From: Deltaproteobacteria bacterium
GTDB lineage: Bacteria > Myxococcota_A > Bradymonadia > REDH01
Length of the DNA stretch: 64,000 nucleotides
NCBI GenBank assembly: GCA_007693585.1
Contig: REDH01000065.1
Span: 62,001-126,000 of the forward strand
Reading direction: 5' to 3'
Under the pieces are notes generated by a model that saw only the letters and a list, made by a program, of their open reading frames with translations, was not told the origin of the DNA and made no database searches. The position numbers and the translations under genes were made by a program. Positions 44,519-53,427 of this stretch are shown here, in pieces; the stretch's first letter is position 1; every line of letters begins with the position of its first letter.

Positions 44519-44608
44519 TATCCGCCTCGTCCGTTCGGGTTCCGTACGTCGTTCCATGACTCTTCAGTAGCGGGACCGCCGAAGGCCGTCCCGACCGACT
44601 CGTTCGAC

Positions 44609-46330
44609 TCACTCTTCGCCTGAATCGCCGCCGGGGCCGCTCTCGGTGCCCGGCATCTCCTCCACTTCGGTCGGATCCTCGGCCGGCTCGGAATCCGGTG
44701 GACCTGGCTCCGATGGTTCAGCTGTCGGCTCTTCACCCGTGGGCTGAGAACCGGGCACAGTGGGGGGGCCAACTGGCCGCTTGAAGACGGGAAGACGGCG
44801 ATCGAGGCGTTGTCCGCCTGCATCGTCCGCTCCTCCCACTGCGCCGCCGAGCGTGAGGGGCTGTGACGCGCTTTGCCCGATCGTGACACTGAGCTGGCCC
44901 GCCAGCGTGTAGCGACCGGGAGGTACCGCCTGACGCTCGAGCAGCGTCTGGAGATCAAGATCGGAGATGAACGCGCGCGCCATGGTGCGCGAAACACCGA
45001 TGAACTGGCTGTTCAGGCTCTGCGGCTCACGTGTGTAGCTGTAGGAGCCCCCGGTCGCGCAAGCGATGTTGGCGTACTCATCCACGGGACCGGTGTAGGG
45101 GCGGCCAGCACCCGGCTGCCCGAAGGCGAACGGCCTGTCGAGATGCAGAACATGGATCTGCACGCCGAGCTCCTGGGCACGGACGGTCACGCTCGCCGCC
45201 GTCTCCGGGTTCTGGAATGCGTCCTGCGGATCGGGTGGACCGTCCACGAAGATCACGAGATGTCCCTGCGGGGCCGCAATGCCCGCTCCGGACGGAATGG
45301 CATTGGTGACCGCCTGCAGCTCACGATCGACCCGGTCCAGCATCTGTCGCGCACTGTACCAGACATTGCGTCCGCCGCGCTCGGGCGTGGTCAGCAGGGT
45401 ATTGAACGGCTCGTACCGTTCCTGGCTGAACCGCCGGATCGACGCGCTGGATGTCGTCGAGTCCGTGAACTCGAAGAAGCAGTCGTCCACGTTCGGAAAA
45501 TAGTTGGGCTGCGTGAACTCCTCACCTCGGAAGCTCGCCAGACAGATGCGCGAGCGGCGAACGTAGGTGTTTCGAAGCTGCGGCTCGGGCGTGTTGGCAT
45601 CAGGCGGATCCGCACCGCCACTCGCGAGCAGCGCACGCACCCCCTCCTGAATCATCTGCACACGGTATCGCGACCGGTCGGGCACGGCCTCGAGGACGAC
45701 GCCGCCCGCGCTCGATCCGGGATCGAAGCCATGAACGGTGGACCCATTGAAGATCCCGAACAGAATGACCTGAGGCTGGGCATCCGCGTCCTCGACGCCA
45801 TCAAACTCCGGCACCACCTGCGCAAAGGGCAGTCCGTCCGAGGCTTCGGCCTGGATGCCGCAGGCAAGCGGCACGCCGGGCGCAGGCTCCCCCGGATTGA
45901 CCGGCAGACAGCGCATGCCATCGAAACCTGCCGCTGCGCAGTCGGCGTCCGAAGCGCAGTTCACGTCCGGACTGACGAAGAGGCGTGCGTTGGCGAATCG
46001 CAGACTTTCCCAGTTGAAGTTCTCACCGAGAACGATGGTCTCGCGCTGGTCGCCCTGCCCTACCCTGTCCCCATCCACGAAGACGTTTCGTCGAGGGTCG
46101 AGGGGCACGTAGCGGAGGCGCACCACATTGTCCGAGCGCTGGGCGTCACATGCCTGATCGGTCACCGCACCCGACGTGTCCACGTTCGTCAGTGGTCGGT
46201 TGACCGGCGCGATGAACGCCGTCGTGTCGCAGGCGGCGAACAGCAGCGTCACCGCGAGGATCGCGAGCAGTGGCCCACGCCGCCCCCATCCGTTAGGCCG
46301 CGCATGGCCCAAAGACCTCAGATCGTGCAT
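44609..46330 (-). CDS. VWA-like lipoprotein heading the envelope cluster
   Basis: A 573-aa lipoprotein: lipobox LLFAAC (Cys at about 34). The central region has the alternating strands and helices of a von Willebrand A domain: QVILFGIFNGSTVHG, where the usual DxSxS metal site reads FNGST; MIQEGVRALLA; then GHLVIFVDGPPDPQD and LGVQIHVLHLDRP. The metal site thus appears degenerate. Two disulfide-style cysteine pairs (DVNCASDADCAAAGF) resemble the small Cys loops of myxobacterial surface lipoproteins. A Pro/Glu-rich tail of 70 residues ends the chain. The ATG at 46330 has AAGGGA upstream. Confidence 0.68.
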   Translation of the reverse strand: MHDLRSLGHARPNGWGRRGPLLAILAVTLLFAACDTTAFIAPVNRPLTNVDTSGAVTDQACDAQRSDNVVRLRYVPLDPRRNVFVDGDRVGQGDQRETIVLGENFNWESLRFANARLFVSPDVNCASDADCAAAGFDGMRCLPVNPGEPAPGVPLACGIQAEASDGLPFAQVVPEFDGVEDADAQPQVILFGIFNGSTVHGFDPGSSAGGVVLEAVPDRSRYRVQMIQEGVRALLASGGADPPDANTPEPQLRNTYVRRSRICLASFRGEEFTQPNYFPNVDDCFFEFTDSTTSSASIRRFSQERYEPFNTLLTTPERGGRNVWYSARQMLDRVDRELQAVTNAIPSGAGIAAPQGHLVIFVDGPPDPQDAFQNPETAASVTVRAQELGVQIHVLHLDRPFAFGQPGAGRPYTGPVDEYANIACATGGSYSYTREPQSLNSQFIGVSRTMARAFISDLDLQTLLERQAVPPGRYTLAGQLSVTIGQSASQPLTLGGAVGGADDAGGQRLDRRLPVFKRPVGPPTVPGSQPTGEEPTAEPSEPGPPDSEPAEDPTEVEEMPGTESGPGGDSGEE

Positions 46331-46514
46331 TCGAGTTCCCTTCAAGCGTTGCCTGTTCAGCACCAGCGTTTCTCAGCGCCGCGTCACGCACGCGGTGTGC
46401 ACCGCGCCCGCCGGAGGCGAGCGGGTTCTATCCGATCGAACATGCCTTTGCAACACGGTTGCCACAGGCGCCCCGGACATGCCCGAGCTCGAGAGCCATG
46501 ACGGCCAAAAGAGG

Positions 46515-46544
46515 TTGACACATCTTTGACGCGCACTCTATACC
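46515..46544 (+). promoter_or_regulatory. Sigma70 promoter of tRNA-Phe
   Basis: A perfect -35 box TTGACA (46515-46520) and a -10 box TATACC (46539-46544) are 18 bases apart and end 15 bases before the tRNA-Phe gene. This is the clearest vegetative promoter in the window. Confidence 0.7.
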
Positions 46545-46559
46545 CCCCGCCGCCGATGA

Positions 46560-46632
<73 letters not shown>

Positions 46633-46794
46633 CTTATACTCCCCCCACGGTTCAGGAACACGCAGGGACGCCTGCAGGGTTCGTTCGGCCGCACAGGCAG
46701 TGCGTGCCACGCGAACATTGCGGTGCGCCCTTTCTCGGCCGAGAGCCGTCCTCCAGGGGCAGCCGCCGAGAGAAGGCCGGCACCGGCGTCGTGC

Positions 46795-47313
46795 TCAGCG
46801 CCATCCCGCGGGGAGTCTCGCGAAGCCCCACGCGCCGTCGCGGCTGCTGTCCAGACGCCAGCCGTCGGGAAAGTCACCCTCACCGGGATCACGTACCCAG
46901 CAGAACACGGCCGACAACGGATCCGGCCCCTGCGCCCCTTCCGCTCGTCCGCCAGGACCGCGCAGCAGCACCTTGCGAAGCTGCGTCGATGCGGCCAGCC
47001 CCGGCCAACTCCTGCTCTCCACGGGCTGCGCGAACCCCTTGCGCATCCACTGCACGACGCCTGAGCGCTGCCCCGTGTCAACCGCGATCATTCCGTCCGA
47101 GAGCACGACGCGGGCGAGTCCGACGCGGCGGCCCGAAACGTCCACCGCGAAGTGCGTCTCGTCCCAGTCGCGCCAGTTGTCCTGCGCATTCAGATCGTAG
47201 CGCAGCGGCGTGCCTCCGTTCGACCACGCCAGGATGGCGCGAAGCGTTCGCGCCGTATCTTCCGGGCTCGCAGAGTCGAGTGTTCCCGTCCGCTCACCCA
47301 CGATCTCGAACAC
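46795..47313 (-). CDS. Hypothetical protein
   Basis: A 172-aa protein with no recognisable domain and no signal peptide. It starts VFEIVGERTGTLDSASPEDTA and contains several Trp-rich segments (NWRDWDETHFAVDVSG, QWMRKGFAQ) and a Gly/Arg turn (LLRGPGGRAEG). The GTG at 47313 is chosen because GAGGAGGAATAGG lies immediately upstream; the preceding gene stops one base before this start. The longer frame beginning further upstream only covers that gene in another frame. The pair is likely co-expressed. Function unknown. Confidence 0.55.
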   Translation of the reverse strand: MFEIVGERTGTLDSASPEDTARTLRAILAWSNGGTPLRYDLNAQDNWRDWDETHFAVDVSGRRVGLARVVLSDGMIAVDTGQRSGVVQWMRKGFAQPVESRSWPGLAASTQLRKVLLRGPGGRAEGAQGPDPLSAVFCWVRDPGEGDFPDGWRLDSSRDGAWGFARLPAGWR

Positions 47314-47314
47314 C

Positions 47315-47623
47315 CTATTCCTCCTCGTCCAGGCCAAAGTCCGTACGGGGAACGAAGCGAAGCGTACTGCGGAGCCGTCCTCCGGGATGCACGGCGCCGA
47401 CCCCCAGGTAGGAGAGGGCATCCGCGTTCTTCGCCGCGGTCTCCTCCGAGGAAAATCTGACCAGGACCTCTTGAACGCGGTGCTCCTTCCAGCGCCCCTC
47501 CCGGGCGATCCTTCCCAGCTCTCGGGCCAGCTGCGTGTCCAGTCTGGCATCGCCCTGCTGAGCGTACTCGTACTCCAGATGCTCCGTCTCCGGATGCCAT
47601 GTCAGTCTGTCTTCGTCCACCAT
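47315..47623 (-). CDS. Hypothetical small protein
   Basis: A 102-aa protein, acidic, with no membrane segment or known motif. It has a helical centre (LDTQLARELGRIAREGRW) and a basic/hydrophobic strand region (VQEVLVRFSSEETAAKNADAL) and ends DFGLDEEE. The ATG at 47623 is chosen for its GGGAGA upstream; an ATG at 47686 would add 21 residues but lacks a ribosome-binding site. It ends one base before the GTG of the next gene, so the two are probably coupled. Confidence 0.5.
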   Translation of the reverse strand: MVDEDRLTWHPETEHLEYEYAQQGDARLDTQLARELGRIAREGRWKEHRVQEVLVRFSSEETAAKNADALSYLGVGAVHPGGRLRSTLRFVPRTDFGLDEEE

Positions 47624-47777
47624 GTCTCCCGGTCCTTCACTGCCGTACTCCGTGCCTGCGGCGGACTTGCGATAGAGCCCGACCATGGCGAATGTTGCGT
47701 CGGCGTCAGGTCGCTGACAAGGCGCAATCGATGCAGCCCGACAAGGCTGTTGCTCCCGAACGCTCGCCCCGGTGCCC

Positions 47778-48236
47778 ATGTATCGCGCCATCTTCGTCTG
47801 CTCGGGCAACCTGTGCCGATCTCCGATGGCCATGGCGCTGCTTCAGCATCATGGAAGCCTGTCCGGTACGTCGGTGATGTCCCTGTCGATGGGAACGCTT
47901 GACCTGGTGGGGCGCAGCGCCCCAAGGCCGGTGTTGGAGGTCATGGAGGAGATTGGCATCAATCTCCACGGTCACCGCAGCCAGGGTCTGCGGCGTCAGC
48001 TGCTCGAGCACGCCGACGGCATCTTCGCCATGGAGCGGCATCATCTGGACGCGGTGTGTGCCCTTGCTCCGGGGGCGGCCACGCGGACCCATCTGCTCTC
48101 CGAGTTCGATCCGGACGATCCGTCCCCGATCGATGACCCCATGGGCAAGCCGTTCGGGGCCTATCTCGCGTGCCGGGATCGACTGCAGCGGATCATTCCG
48201 GTGCTGCTCTCCCGTCTGCCGGGGTCGGAGCACTGA
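47778..48236 (+). CDS. Low-molecular-weight protein-tyrosine phosphatase-like protein
   Basis: A 152-aa protein with the phosphate loop CSGNLCRSP at residues 8-16 (Cys8 nucleophile, Arg14) and a C-terminal general-acid region DDPMGKPFGAY, where DP is the usual acid. The fold is shared with arsenate reductases, but the loop and DP place it in the LMW-PTP group, which in bacteria often controls polysaccharide kinases or removes phosphate from protein arginine. The ATG at 47778 is chosen; a GTG lies at 47772. It is convergent with the Rieske gene, with four bases between stops. Confidence 0.85.
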   Translation: MYRAIFVCSGNLCRSPMAMALLQHHGSLSGTSVMSLSMGTLDLVGRSAPRPVLEVMEEIGINLHGHRSQGLRRQLLEHADGIFAMERHHLDAVCALAPGAATRTHLLSEFDPDDPSPIDDPMGKPFGAYLACRDRLQRIIPVLLSRLPGSEH

Positions 48237-48240
48237 CGTG

Positions 48241-48558
48241 TCAGAACACTTCCGGGTCCAGGACCTCGATCCAGCCGTCCCGCTCTCGAACCTCCAGCAG
48301 CCGGAGGCTGTAGTCCGGGTGAGCCGCACAGGTGCCTCCGGAGACATCGAAGGACCATCCGTGGCGCGGGCATCTGACCCGTCCGTCGCTCAGGTCTCCT
48401 CCCGACAACGGTGCCCCCGCGTGAGGACATCGATCGCGAAACGCGCGCAACTGTTCACCCACGCGCACGACGACTACCGGCCGCGTCCCGGCGAACCCTC
48501 TCGCCATCCGGTCCTGCGTCACCCTGTCTCCGTGCAGCACACGCTTCCACTCATCCAC
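48241..48558 (-). CDS. Rieske [2Fe-2S] ferredoxin-like protein
   Basis: A 105-aa soluble Rieske protein: cluster ligands Cys44 and His46 in CPHAGAPLSGG, and Cys63 and His66 in CPRHGWSFD. It resembles the NirD/BphA3-like Rieske ferredoxins that pass electrons to oxygenases or serve redox sensing. The GTG at 48558 is chosen because GGGAGGTG is perfectly placed upstream and homology begins there; a longer frame extends towards the galT promoter region. No partner oxygenase or reductase is adjacent, so its redox partner is unknown. Confidence 0.85.
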   Translation of the reverse strand: MDEWKRVLHGDRVTQDRMARGFAGTRPVVVVRVGEQLRAFRDRCPHAGAPLSGGDLSDGRVRCPRHGWSFDVSGGTCAAHPDYSLRLLEVRERDGWIEVLDPEVF

Positions 48559-48668
48559 CGGCCACCTCCCTTCATGGCTGCCCGGCAGGCGGATGCGGCC
48601 CTTGACGTTCCGCGTCAAGGGGGGCACCGGTACGTCGACACTGTGCTCACCCCGGCAACGCTCCATCC

Positions 48669-49688
48669 ATGACCCATCTGAGAACCTGCCCGCTCAGCGG
48701 CCGGACCACCTTGCTCTCGACCACAAGGCATCATCGCCCGCACGACTATCGCGTGGAGGAGCGGCGGCTTCATGACGTGGATTGCCCGTTCTGCCCCGGT
48801 AGCGGAGCGGACACCGAGCAGGAGCGGTCGCGCCTGACCTCGCCCGACGGAGCGAGGTGGTCCGTCCGTATCGTCGACAACCGCTATCCCGCGGTCATGG
48901 AAGACGCTCGGGCGGCGACGGCGCCTGCGGACGACCATCCGCTCTTCCCTTCCGGGGAGGCCTGTGGGCGCCACGAAGTCGTCATCGAGAGTCCGGTGCA
49001 CGAGCATCGGTGGTCGACGATGGGCGAAGAGCATCTCTCGGGACTCCTGCAGGTCGTCGGTGAGCGTGTCGCGTGGCTTTGCGGGATGGCGGGTGCGGAA
49101 CATGTGACGTGGTTTCGCAATTCGGGGAGTCTCTCGGGCGGGAGTCTCAGGCACCCGCACTCGCAGCTGATCGCGACCCCATTCGTTCCGGCGCACGTCG
49201 GGCGGCGCGCGGAGGGTGCACGGCGGTGGTGGTCCGACCATGGGACAGGCTACTTCGAACAGCTTGTCGCCGCCGAGCTGGAGCGGGGTGTTCGCGTGGT
49301 CGCCGCGACTCGTCACTTCGTTCTCCTGGCTCCGTGGGCGCCGCGCCAGGCCCACGAGACGGTGGTTCTTCCGCTGCGCCGGCAGCCGCGGTTCGGCGCC
49401 CTTCCCCACGAGGAGCGGCGCGATCTCGCCCGGTTGCTCCATCGAGCGAGTTGCGCCTACGAGCGCGCCTTTTCGCTGCGCGGCATGAATGTGGTGCTGC
49501 AGCAGGCTCCCATCGGCGCAGCGGATGCGGCCGACTTCTGGTGCTGGCACCTTGAGCTGATTCCGCGCAATGGGGCGATCGGGGGACTCGAGCTGGGCAC
49601 CGGCACGCACCTCGTGTCGACTGCTCCGGAGGAGTCGGCACGGATTCTCCGCGCTGGACTCGCCGCGCTTGCTCAGGAGGTGGCATGA
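48669..49688 (+). CDS. galT: Galactose-1-phosphate uridylyltransferase family protein
   Basis: A 339-aa HIT-superfamily nucleotidylyltransferase. The zinc-site motif CPFC is at 39-42, RNSGSLSGGSLRHPHSQLIATP carries the catalytic HPHxQ, and a second HIT half ends with FWCWHLELIPR. GalT swaps UMP between UDP-glucose and galactose 1-phosphate. Its stop overlaps the start of glgA (ATGA), so it may instead serve glycogen metabolism, as in GalT-like ADP-glucose phosphorylases of plants. No other Leloir genes are nearby. The family is secure; the substrate is not. Confidence 0.85.
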   Translation: MTHLRTCPLSGRTTLLSTTRHHRPHDYRVEERRLHDVDCPFCPGSGADTEQERSRLTSPDGARWSVRIVDNRYPAVMEDARAATAPADDHPLFPSGEACGRHEVVIESPVHEHRWSTMGEEHLSGLLQVVGERVAWLCGMAGAEHVTWFRNSGSLSGGSLRHPHSQLIATPFVPAHVGRRAEGARRWWSDHGTGYFEQLVAAELERGVRVVAATRHFVLLAPWAPRQAHETVVLPLRRQPRFGALPHEERRDLARLLHRASCAYERAFSLRGMNVVLQQAPIGAADAADFWCWHLELIPRNGAIGGLELGTGTHLVSTAPEESARILRAGLAALAQEVA

Positions 49689-51112
49689 GAGTCGCGTGGA
49701 TCTCGTCGGAGGTGGCCCCATGGAGCAAGACCGGCGGGCTGGGAGATGTCTCGGGAGCACTGCCGCGGGCCCTTGCCGAGGCCGGGGCCGCTCAGGTGTT
49801 CGTCCTGTCGCCGCGATACAGGGACCTGTGCCACGCAGACCAGCTGTGGCCTGCCCCGGAGCTTGCCCGGACGTTCCGCCATGGCGGGCATGAGGTTCAC
49901 GGGACGGCGTGGCGGGTTCGTCATGACGACCGTGCCGAACACCTCTTCCTGTCGTGCGACGGCCTCTTCGAACGTCCCGGTATCTATGGGGACGCGCACG
50001 GGGGATACGACGACAACGCATGGCGATACGGCGTGTTCTGTCACTACGCCGCGCTTCTGGTCCGGGAACTTGGCGCGGACATCGTCCACGCGAACGACTG
50101 GCAGACGGGTCTGCTTCCGGCCTTTCTGGCGCCTGGACACCTGCTGGTGTTCACCATTCACAACATTCTCTTTCAGGGACGCTTCTCCATGGATGCGTTC
50201 CGAGTTCAGGGGATCGCTGCCCCTGGAATCCTCGACGATCTCGCATTCTGGGACGGCGCATCGACGATGAAGCTTGCCCTTCGGCGCGCGGACGCGGTCA
50301 CCACGGTCAGTCCGACCTATGCGCGCGAGATCTGCACGCCGGCCCTCGGCTTCGGCATGGACGGTGTTCTGGCCCATGACGTGCGGCGTCTGCGGGGCAT
50401 CCTCAATGGCATCGATCCGTCGTGGGATCCTTCGATCGATGCTGTGCTGCCTGCGCGCTTTGACGCGGATCGTCTCGACGGGAAGGCCGCGTGTCGCTCT
50501 CACCTCTGGACGTCCGCGGGCTGGAGCGCTCCCCCGGCGGGAAGCCATGTTCCGGTCATCGGTCTGATCGCACGGCTCACGCGCCAGAAGGGCGTCGACC
50601 TGGCGCTGCCGGTTCTCCGCGAGTTGCTGTCCGAGAACCGCGTGCGCGTCGCGCTTCTGGGACAGGGTGAGGCCGACCTGGAGCATGAGGTTCGGGACCT
50701 TGCGGAGATCTGGCCCGATCGGTGCCACGCCCATGTGGGGTACAGCGAGGAGCGTGCGCGCCTCATCGAGGCGGGGTCCGACATCTTTCTGATGCCCTCG
50801 CGTTTCGAGCCTTGCGGGCTGAATCAGATGTACTCCATGCGCTACGGGACCCTGCCGGTGGTTCACCGGGTGGGCGGGCTGGCGGACACCGTGCGTGACT
50901 GCGATCATGATCCGGACCATGGAACGGGCTTCACCTTCGCGCCGGCCACGTCCGAGGCGCTTTCCGGTGCGGTCGAGCGTGCCATCCTGGCGTGGCACGA
51001 CCCCGGGCGCTGGCATTCGAGCATGCAAAATGCCATGAGGCAGGACTTCAGCTGGGCGCGCTCCGCCGAGCAGTTCATGACCCTGTACGGAGACCTCTGG
51101 AGCGCGCGCTGA
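49685..51112 (+). CDS. glgA: Glycogen synthase (ADP-glucose type, GT5)
   Basis: Adds glucose from ADP-glucose to growing glycogen. The 475-aa protein starts [22 protein letters not shown] with the KTGGL ADP-glucose-binding motif. It has [23 protein letters not shown] and [12 protein letters not shown] in the N-terminal Rossmann domain, and [15 protein letters not shown] and [21 protein letters not shown] in the C-terminal one. Length is normal. It overlaps the GalT-family gene by four bases and is followed by the carboxylase subunit gene 35 bases later. Confidence 0.94.
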   Translation: MRVAWISSEVAPWSKTGGLGDVSGALPRALAEAGAAQVFVLSPRYRDLCHADQLWPAPELARTFRHGGHEVHGTAWRVRHDDRAEHLFLSCDGLFERPGIYGDAHGGYDDNAWRYGVFCHYAALLVRELGADIVHANDWQTGLLPAFLAPGHLLVFTIHNILFQGRFSMDAFRVQGIAAPGILDDLAFWDGASTMKLALRRADAVTTVSPTYAREICTPALGFGMDGVLAHDVRRLRGILNGIDPSWDPSIDAVLPARFDADRLDGKAACRSHLWTSAGWSAPPAGSHVPVIGLIARLTRQKGVDLALPVLRELLSENRVRVALLGQGEADLEHEVRDLAEIWPDRCHAHVGYSEERARLIEAGSDIFLMPSRFEPCGLNQMYSMRYGTLPVVHRVGGLADTVRDCDHDPDHGTGFTFAPATSEALSGAVERAILAWHDPGRWHSSMQNAMRQDFSWARSAEQFMTLYGDLWSAR

Positions 51113-51147
51113 TTCGGTATCCGGGTTCATCGAGACGGAGCGAGAAC

Positions 51148-52692
51148 GTGACTGACAACCTGAATAGACTGCGGGAACTCAACGAGGCGGCCGCCCTGGG
51201 TGGTGGACAGGCCCGGATCGACAAGCAGCATGCTGCCGGCAAGCTGACGGCGCGTGAGCGGATCGACCTTCTGTTCGATCCGGGAACCTTCGTCGAACTG
51301 GACCGGCTCAAAACCCACCGCTGTGCCGACTTCGGCATGCAGGATCGCAAGATTCCCGGCGACGGAGTGGTCACCGGCTACGGTAGGGTCGATGGTCGCG
51401 TTGTCTATGTGTTCGCCCAGGATTTCACGGTCTTCGGCGGTTCGCTCAGCGGTGCGTTCGCCGAGAAGATCTGCAAGGTGATGGATCTGGCGATGAAGAC
51501 CGGCGCACCGGTTGTCGGGCTGAATGATTCGGGTGGTGCGCGGATTCAGGAGGGCGTCGTGTCGCTGGCCGGCTACGCGGACATTTTCCTTCGCAATGTC
51601 CAGGCCAGCGGCGTCATCCCGCAAATCAGCGCCATTCTTGGACCCTGCGCAGGCGGTGCCGTGTACTCGCCGGCGATCACCGACTTCATCTTCATGGTCG
51701 ATCAGTCGAGCTACATGTTCATCACGGGGCCGGACGTGATCCGGACCGTCACGAGCGAGGAAGTCACCAAGGAAGACCTCGGAGGTGCCGCGGCGCACAA
51801 CGAGATCTCCGGGGTTGCGCATTTCCGTGAGCCATCGGAGGAGGCGTGCATCGCACACATCCGTCAGATGCTCGGGTTTCTGCCGTCGAACAACCTCGAT
51901 GATCCGCCGGTGGTCGCCACCTCGGACCCGGTGGATCGGGAGGACGAGGCTCTGCAGACGCTGGTCCCTGCCGATCCCATGAAGCCCTATGACATGCGTG
52001 ATCTGATCGGGCTGGTGGTGGACGATGGGGCGTTCCTCGAGGTTCACGAGCATTATGCGCGAAACATCGTCTGCGGTCTGGCGCGCTTTGGGGGGCGCTC
52101 CTGCGGGATCGTGGCGAACAACCCGATTCACCTCGCGGGGTGCCTCGATATCGACGCATCGGTCAAGGCGGCGCGGTTCGTCCGCTTCTGCGACGCCTTC
52201 AACATTCCGATCGTCACGTTGGTGGACGTCCCCGGCTTCCTGCCTGGCGTGAAGCAGGAGTACGGTGGAATCATCCGCCACGGCGCGAAGCTGCTCTACG
52301 CGTTCGCGGAGGCCACCGTGCCCAAGGTGACGGTCATTACCCGCAAGGCGTATGGGGGCGCCTACGACGTGATGGCGTCCAAGCACCTGCGTGCGGATCT
52401 CAACTTCGTGTATCCCACGGGGGAGATCGCCGTGATGGGCCCCGAGGGGGCGGTCAACATCATCTACCGCAACGAGCTCGCTGCGGCGGAGGATGTGGAG
52501 ACCACGCGCAAGGAGTACACGGAGCGCTACCGCGATCTCTTCGCCAACCCCTTCAAGGTGGCCGAGCTTGGGTATGTGGATGCGGTCATCGAGCCGCGCG
52601 AGACGCGGCGGCGAATCTGCGACGCCCTGGAAATCCTGCGGAACAAGCGAGACGAGAATCCGCCTCGCAAGCACGGGAACATCCCGCTCTGA
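51148..52692 (+). CDS. pccB: Propionyl-CoA / acyl-CoA carboxylase beta (carboxyltransferase) subunit
   Basis: Transfers a carboxyl group from biotin to propionyl-CoA or a related acyl-CoA. The 514-aa protein has both crotonase-like halves. The N-terminal half has [30 protein letters not shown] and [14 protein letters not shown]; the C-terminal half has [40 protein letters not shown] and a [10 protein letters not shown] motif. These fit PccB or the methylmalonyl-CoA carboxyltransferase 12S subunit rather than AccD. The GTG at 51148 has GGAG upstream and marks the start of homology. The biotin-carrying alpha subunit is not in the window. Confidence 0.92.
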   Translation: MTDNLNRLRELNEAAALGGGQARIDKQHAAGKLTARERIDLLFDPGTFVELDRLKTHRCADFGMQDRKIPGDGVVTGYGRVDGRVVYVFAQDFTVFGGSLSGAFAEKICKVMDLAMKTGAPVVGLNDSGGARIQEGVVSLAGYADIFLRNVQASGVIPQISAILGPCAGGAVYSPAITDFIFMVDQSSYMFITGPDVIRTVTSEEVTKEDLGGAAAHNEISGVAHFREPSEEACIAHIRQMLGFLPSNNLDDPPVVATSDPVDREDEALQTLVPADPMKPYDMRDLIGLVVDDGAFLEVHEHYARNIVCGLARFGGRSCGIVANNPIHLAGCLDIDASVKAARFVRFCDAFNIPIVTLVDVPGFLPGVKQEYGGIIRHGAKLLYAFAEATVPKVTVITRKAYGGAYDVMASKHLRADLNFVYPTGEIAVMGPEGAVNIIYRNELAAAEDVETTRKEYTERYRDLFANPFKVAELGYVDAVIEPRETRRRICDALEILRNKRDENPPRKHGNIPL

Positions 52693-52965
52693 GCGTGCTT
52701 GTGCCTGACCTCCGGAGCGGCCGGGAGCACGGGTCCGCCCGGCGCCGCAGGGGCTGCCAGGGGATATCCGTGTTCCTGTCCTCCGGACCCGGCAGTTCCG
52801 GACGATTCCCTGTCGCTGCGCAGACGCTGCTGTTTGCCGCGGTTCAGGGAGCCTCGGCCCAGTCAGGTTCGTGCACCTCGGTCGCGGACACGATGGCGCG
52901 GTACGGCTCCGGGTGTGCAACGCAGCGCAGGTTCCGGGGCGACGTGCGTCGTTCGGGGTCGTGGC

Positions 52966-53427
52966 TCAACGTTCCGGGTCGCTCTCCCGGGTTCGCGAGC
53001 ACTCGGCCAGCAGGTCGAAGACCTGCTCTGCGCTGTACTCGGGGGAGCGTTCGCGGAGGCCCTCACACCAGAAGGCCTCGGCGATCCAGTCTGCCTCGGT
53101 GGCGAGGATCTCGGGCCAGAACGGATAGGTGGCGCACTGCATGGGCTTGATGTCGTGCACGGTGCAGCCCTCCTCTCCGAGCAACGGGCAGGCGCCGCCG
53201 TCCTCGACCTCGATCTGCCAGTCGCCATCGTCCCCGCGAACCCACAGCTCTCCTGCGAGTTGCCGGGGCGTGCCATTCGGTCCAAGCAGGCGTTTCGCGA
53301 TCCTGACCGCTTCGTTCGGCTGAACGAAGACCCATCCGGGGCGTCGGCAGCAGGCGCCGCACTTCGTGCAGTGGAAGGCGAGTCTTCTGTCGCTGAACCA
53401 CGTCTCGGGCGGCGCGTGCCGGCTCAT
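52966..53427 (-). CDS. YkgJ-family CxxCxxCC cysteine-cluster protein
   Basis: A 153-aa protein with the CTKCGACC motif at residues 20-27 and a second cysteine group in [19 protein letters not shown], then ATYPFWPE. This is the zinc/iron-chelating YkgJ (UPF0153) pattern, C-x2-C-x2-CC with C...C...YxxRPxxCxxYP. It probably binds an iron-sulfur cluster or zinc; its physiological role is not established. The ATG at 53427 overlaps the guaA stop as ATGA, making it the third gene of the guaB-guaA transcript. Confidence 0.85.
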   Translation of the reverse strand: MSRHAPPETWFSDRRLAFHCTKCGACCRRPGWVFVQPNEAVRIAKRLLGPNGTPRQLAGELWVRGDDGDWQIEVEDGGACPLLGEEGCTVHDIKPMQCATYPFWPEILATEADWIAEAFWCEGLRERSPEYSAEQVFDLLAECSRTRESDPER

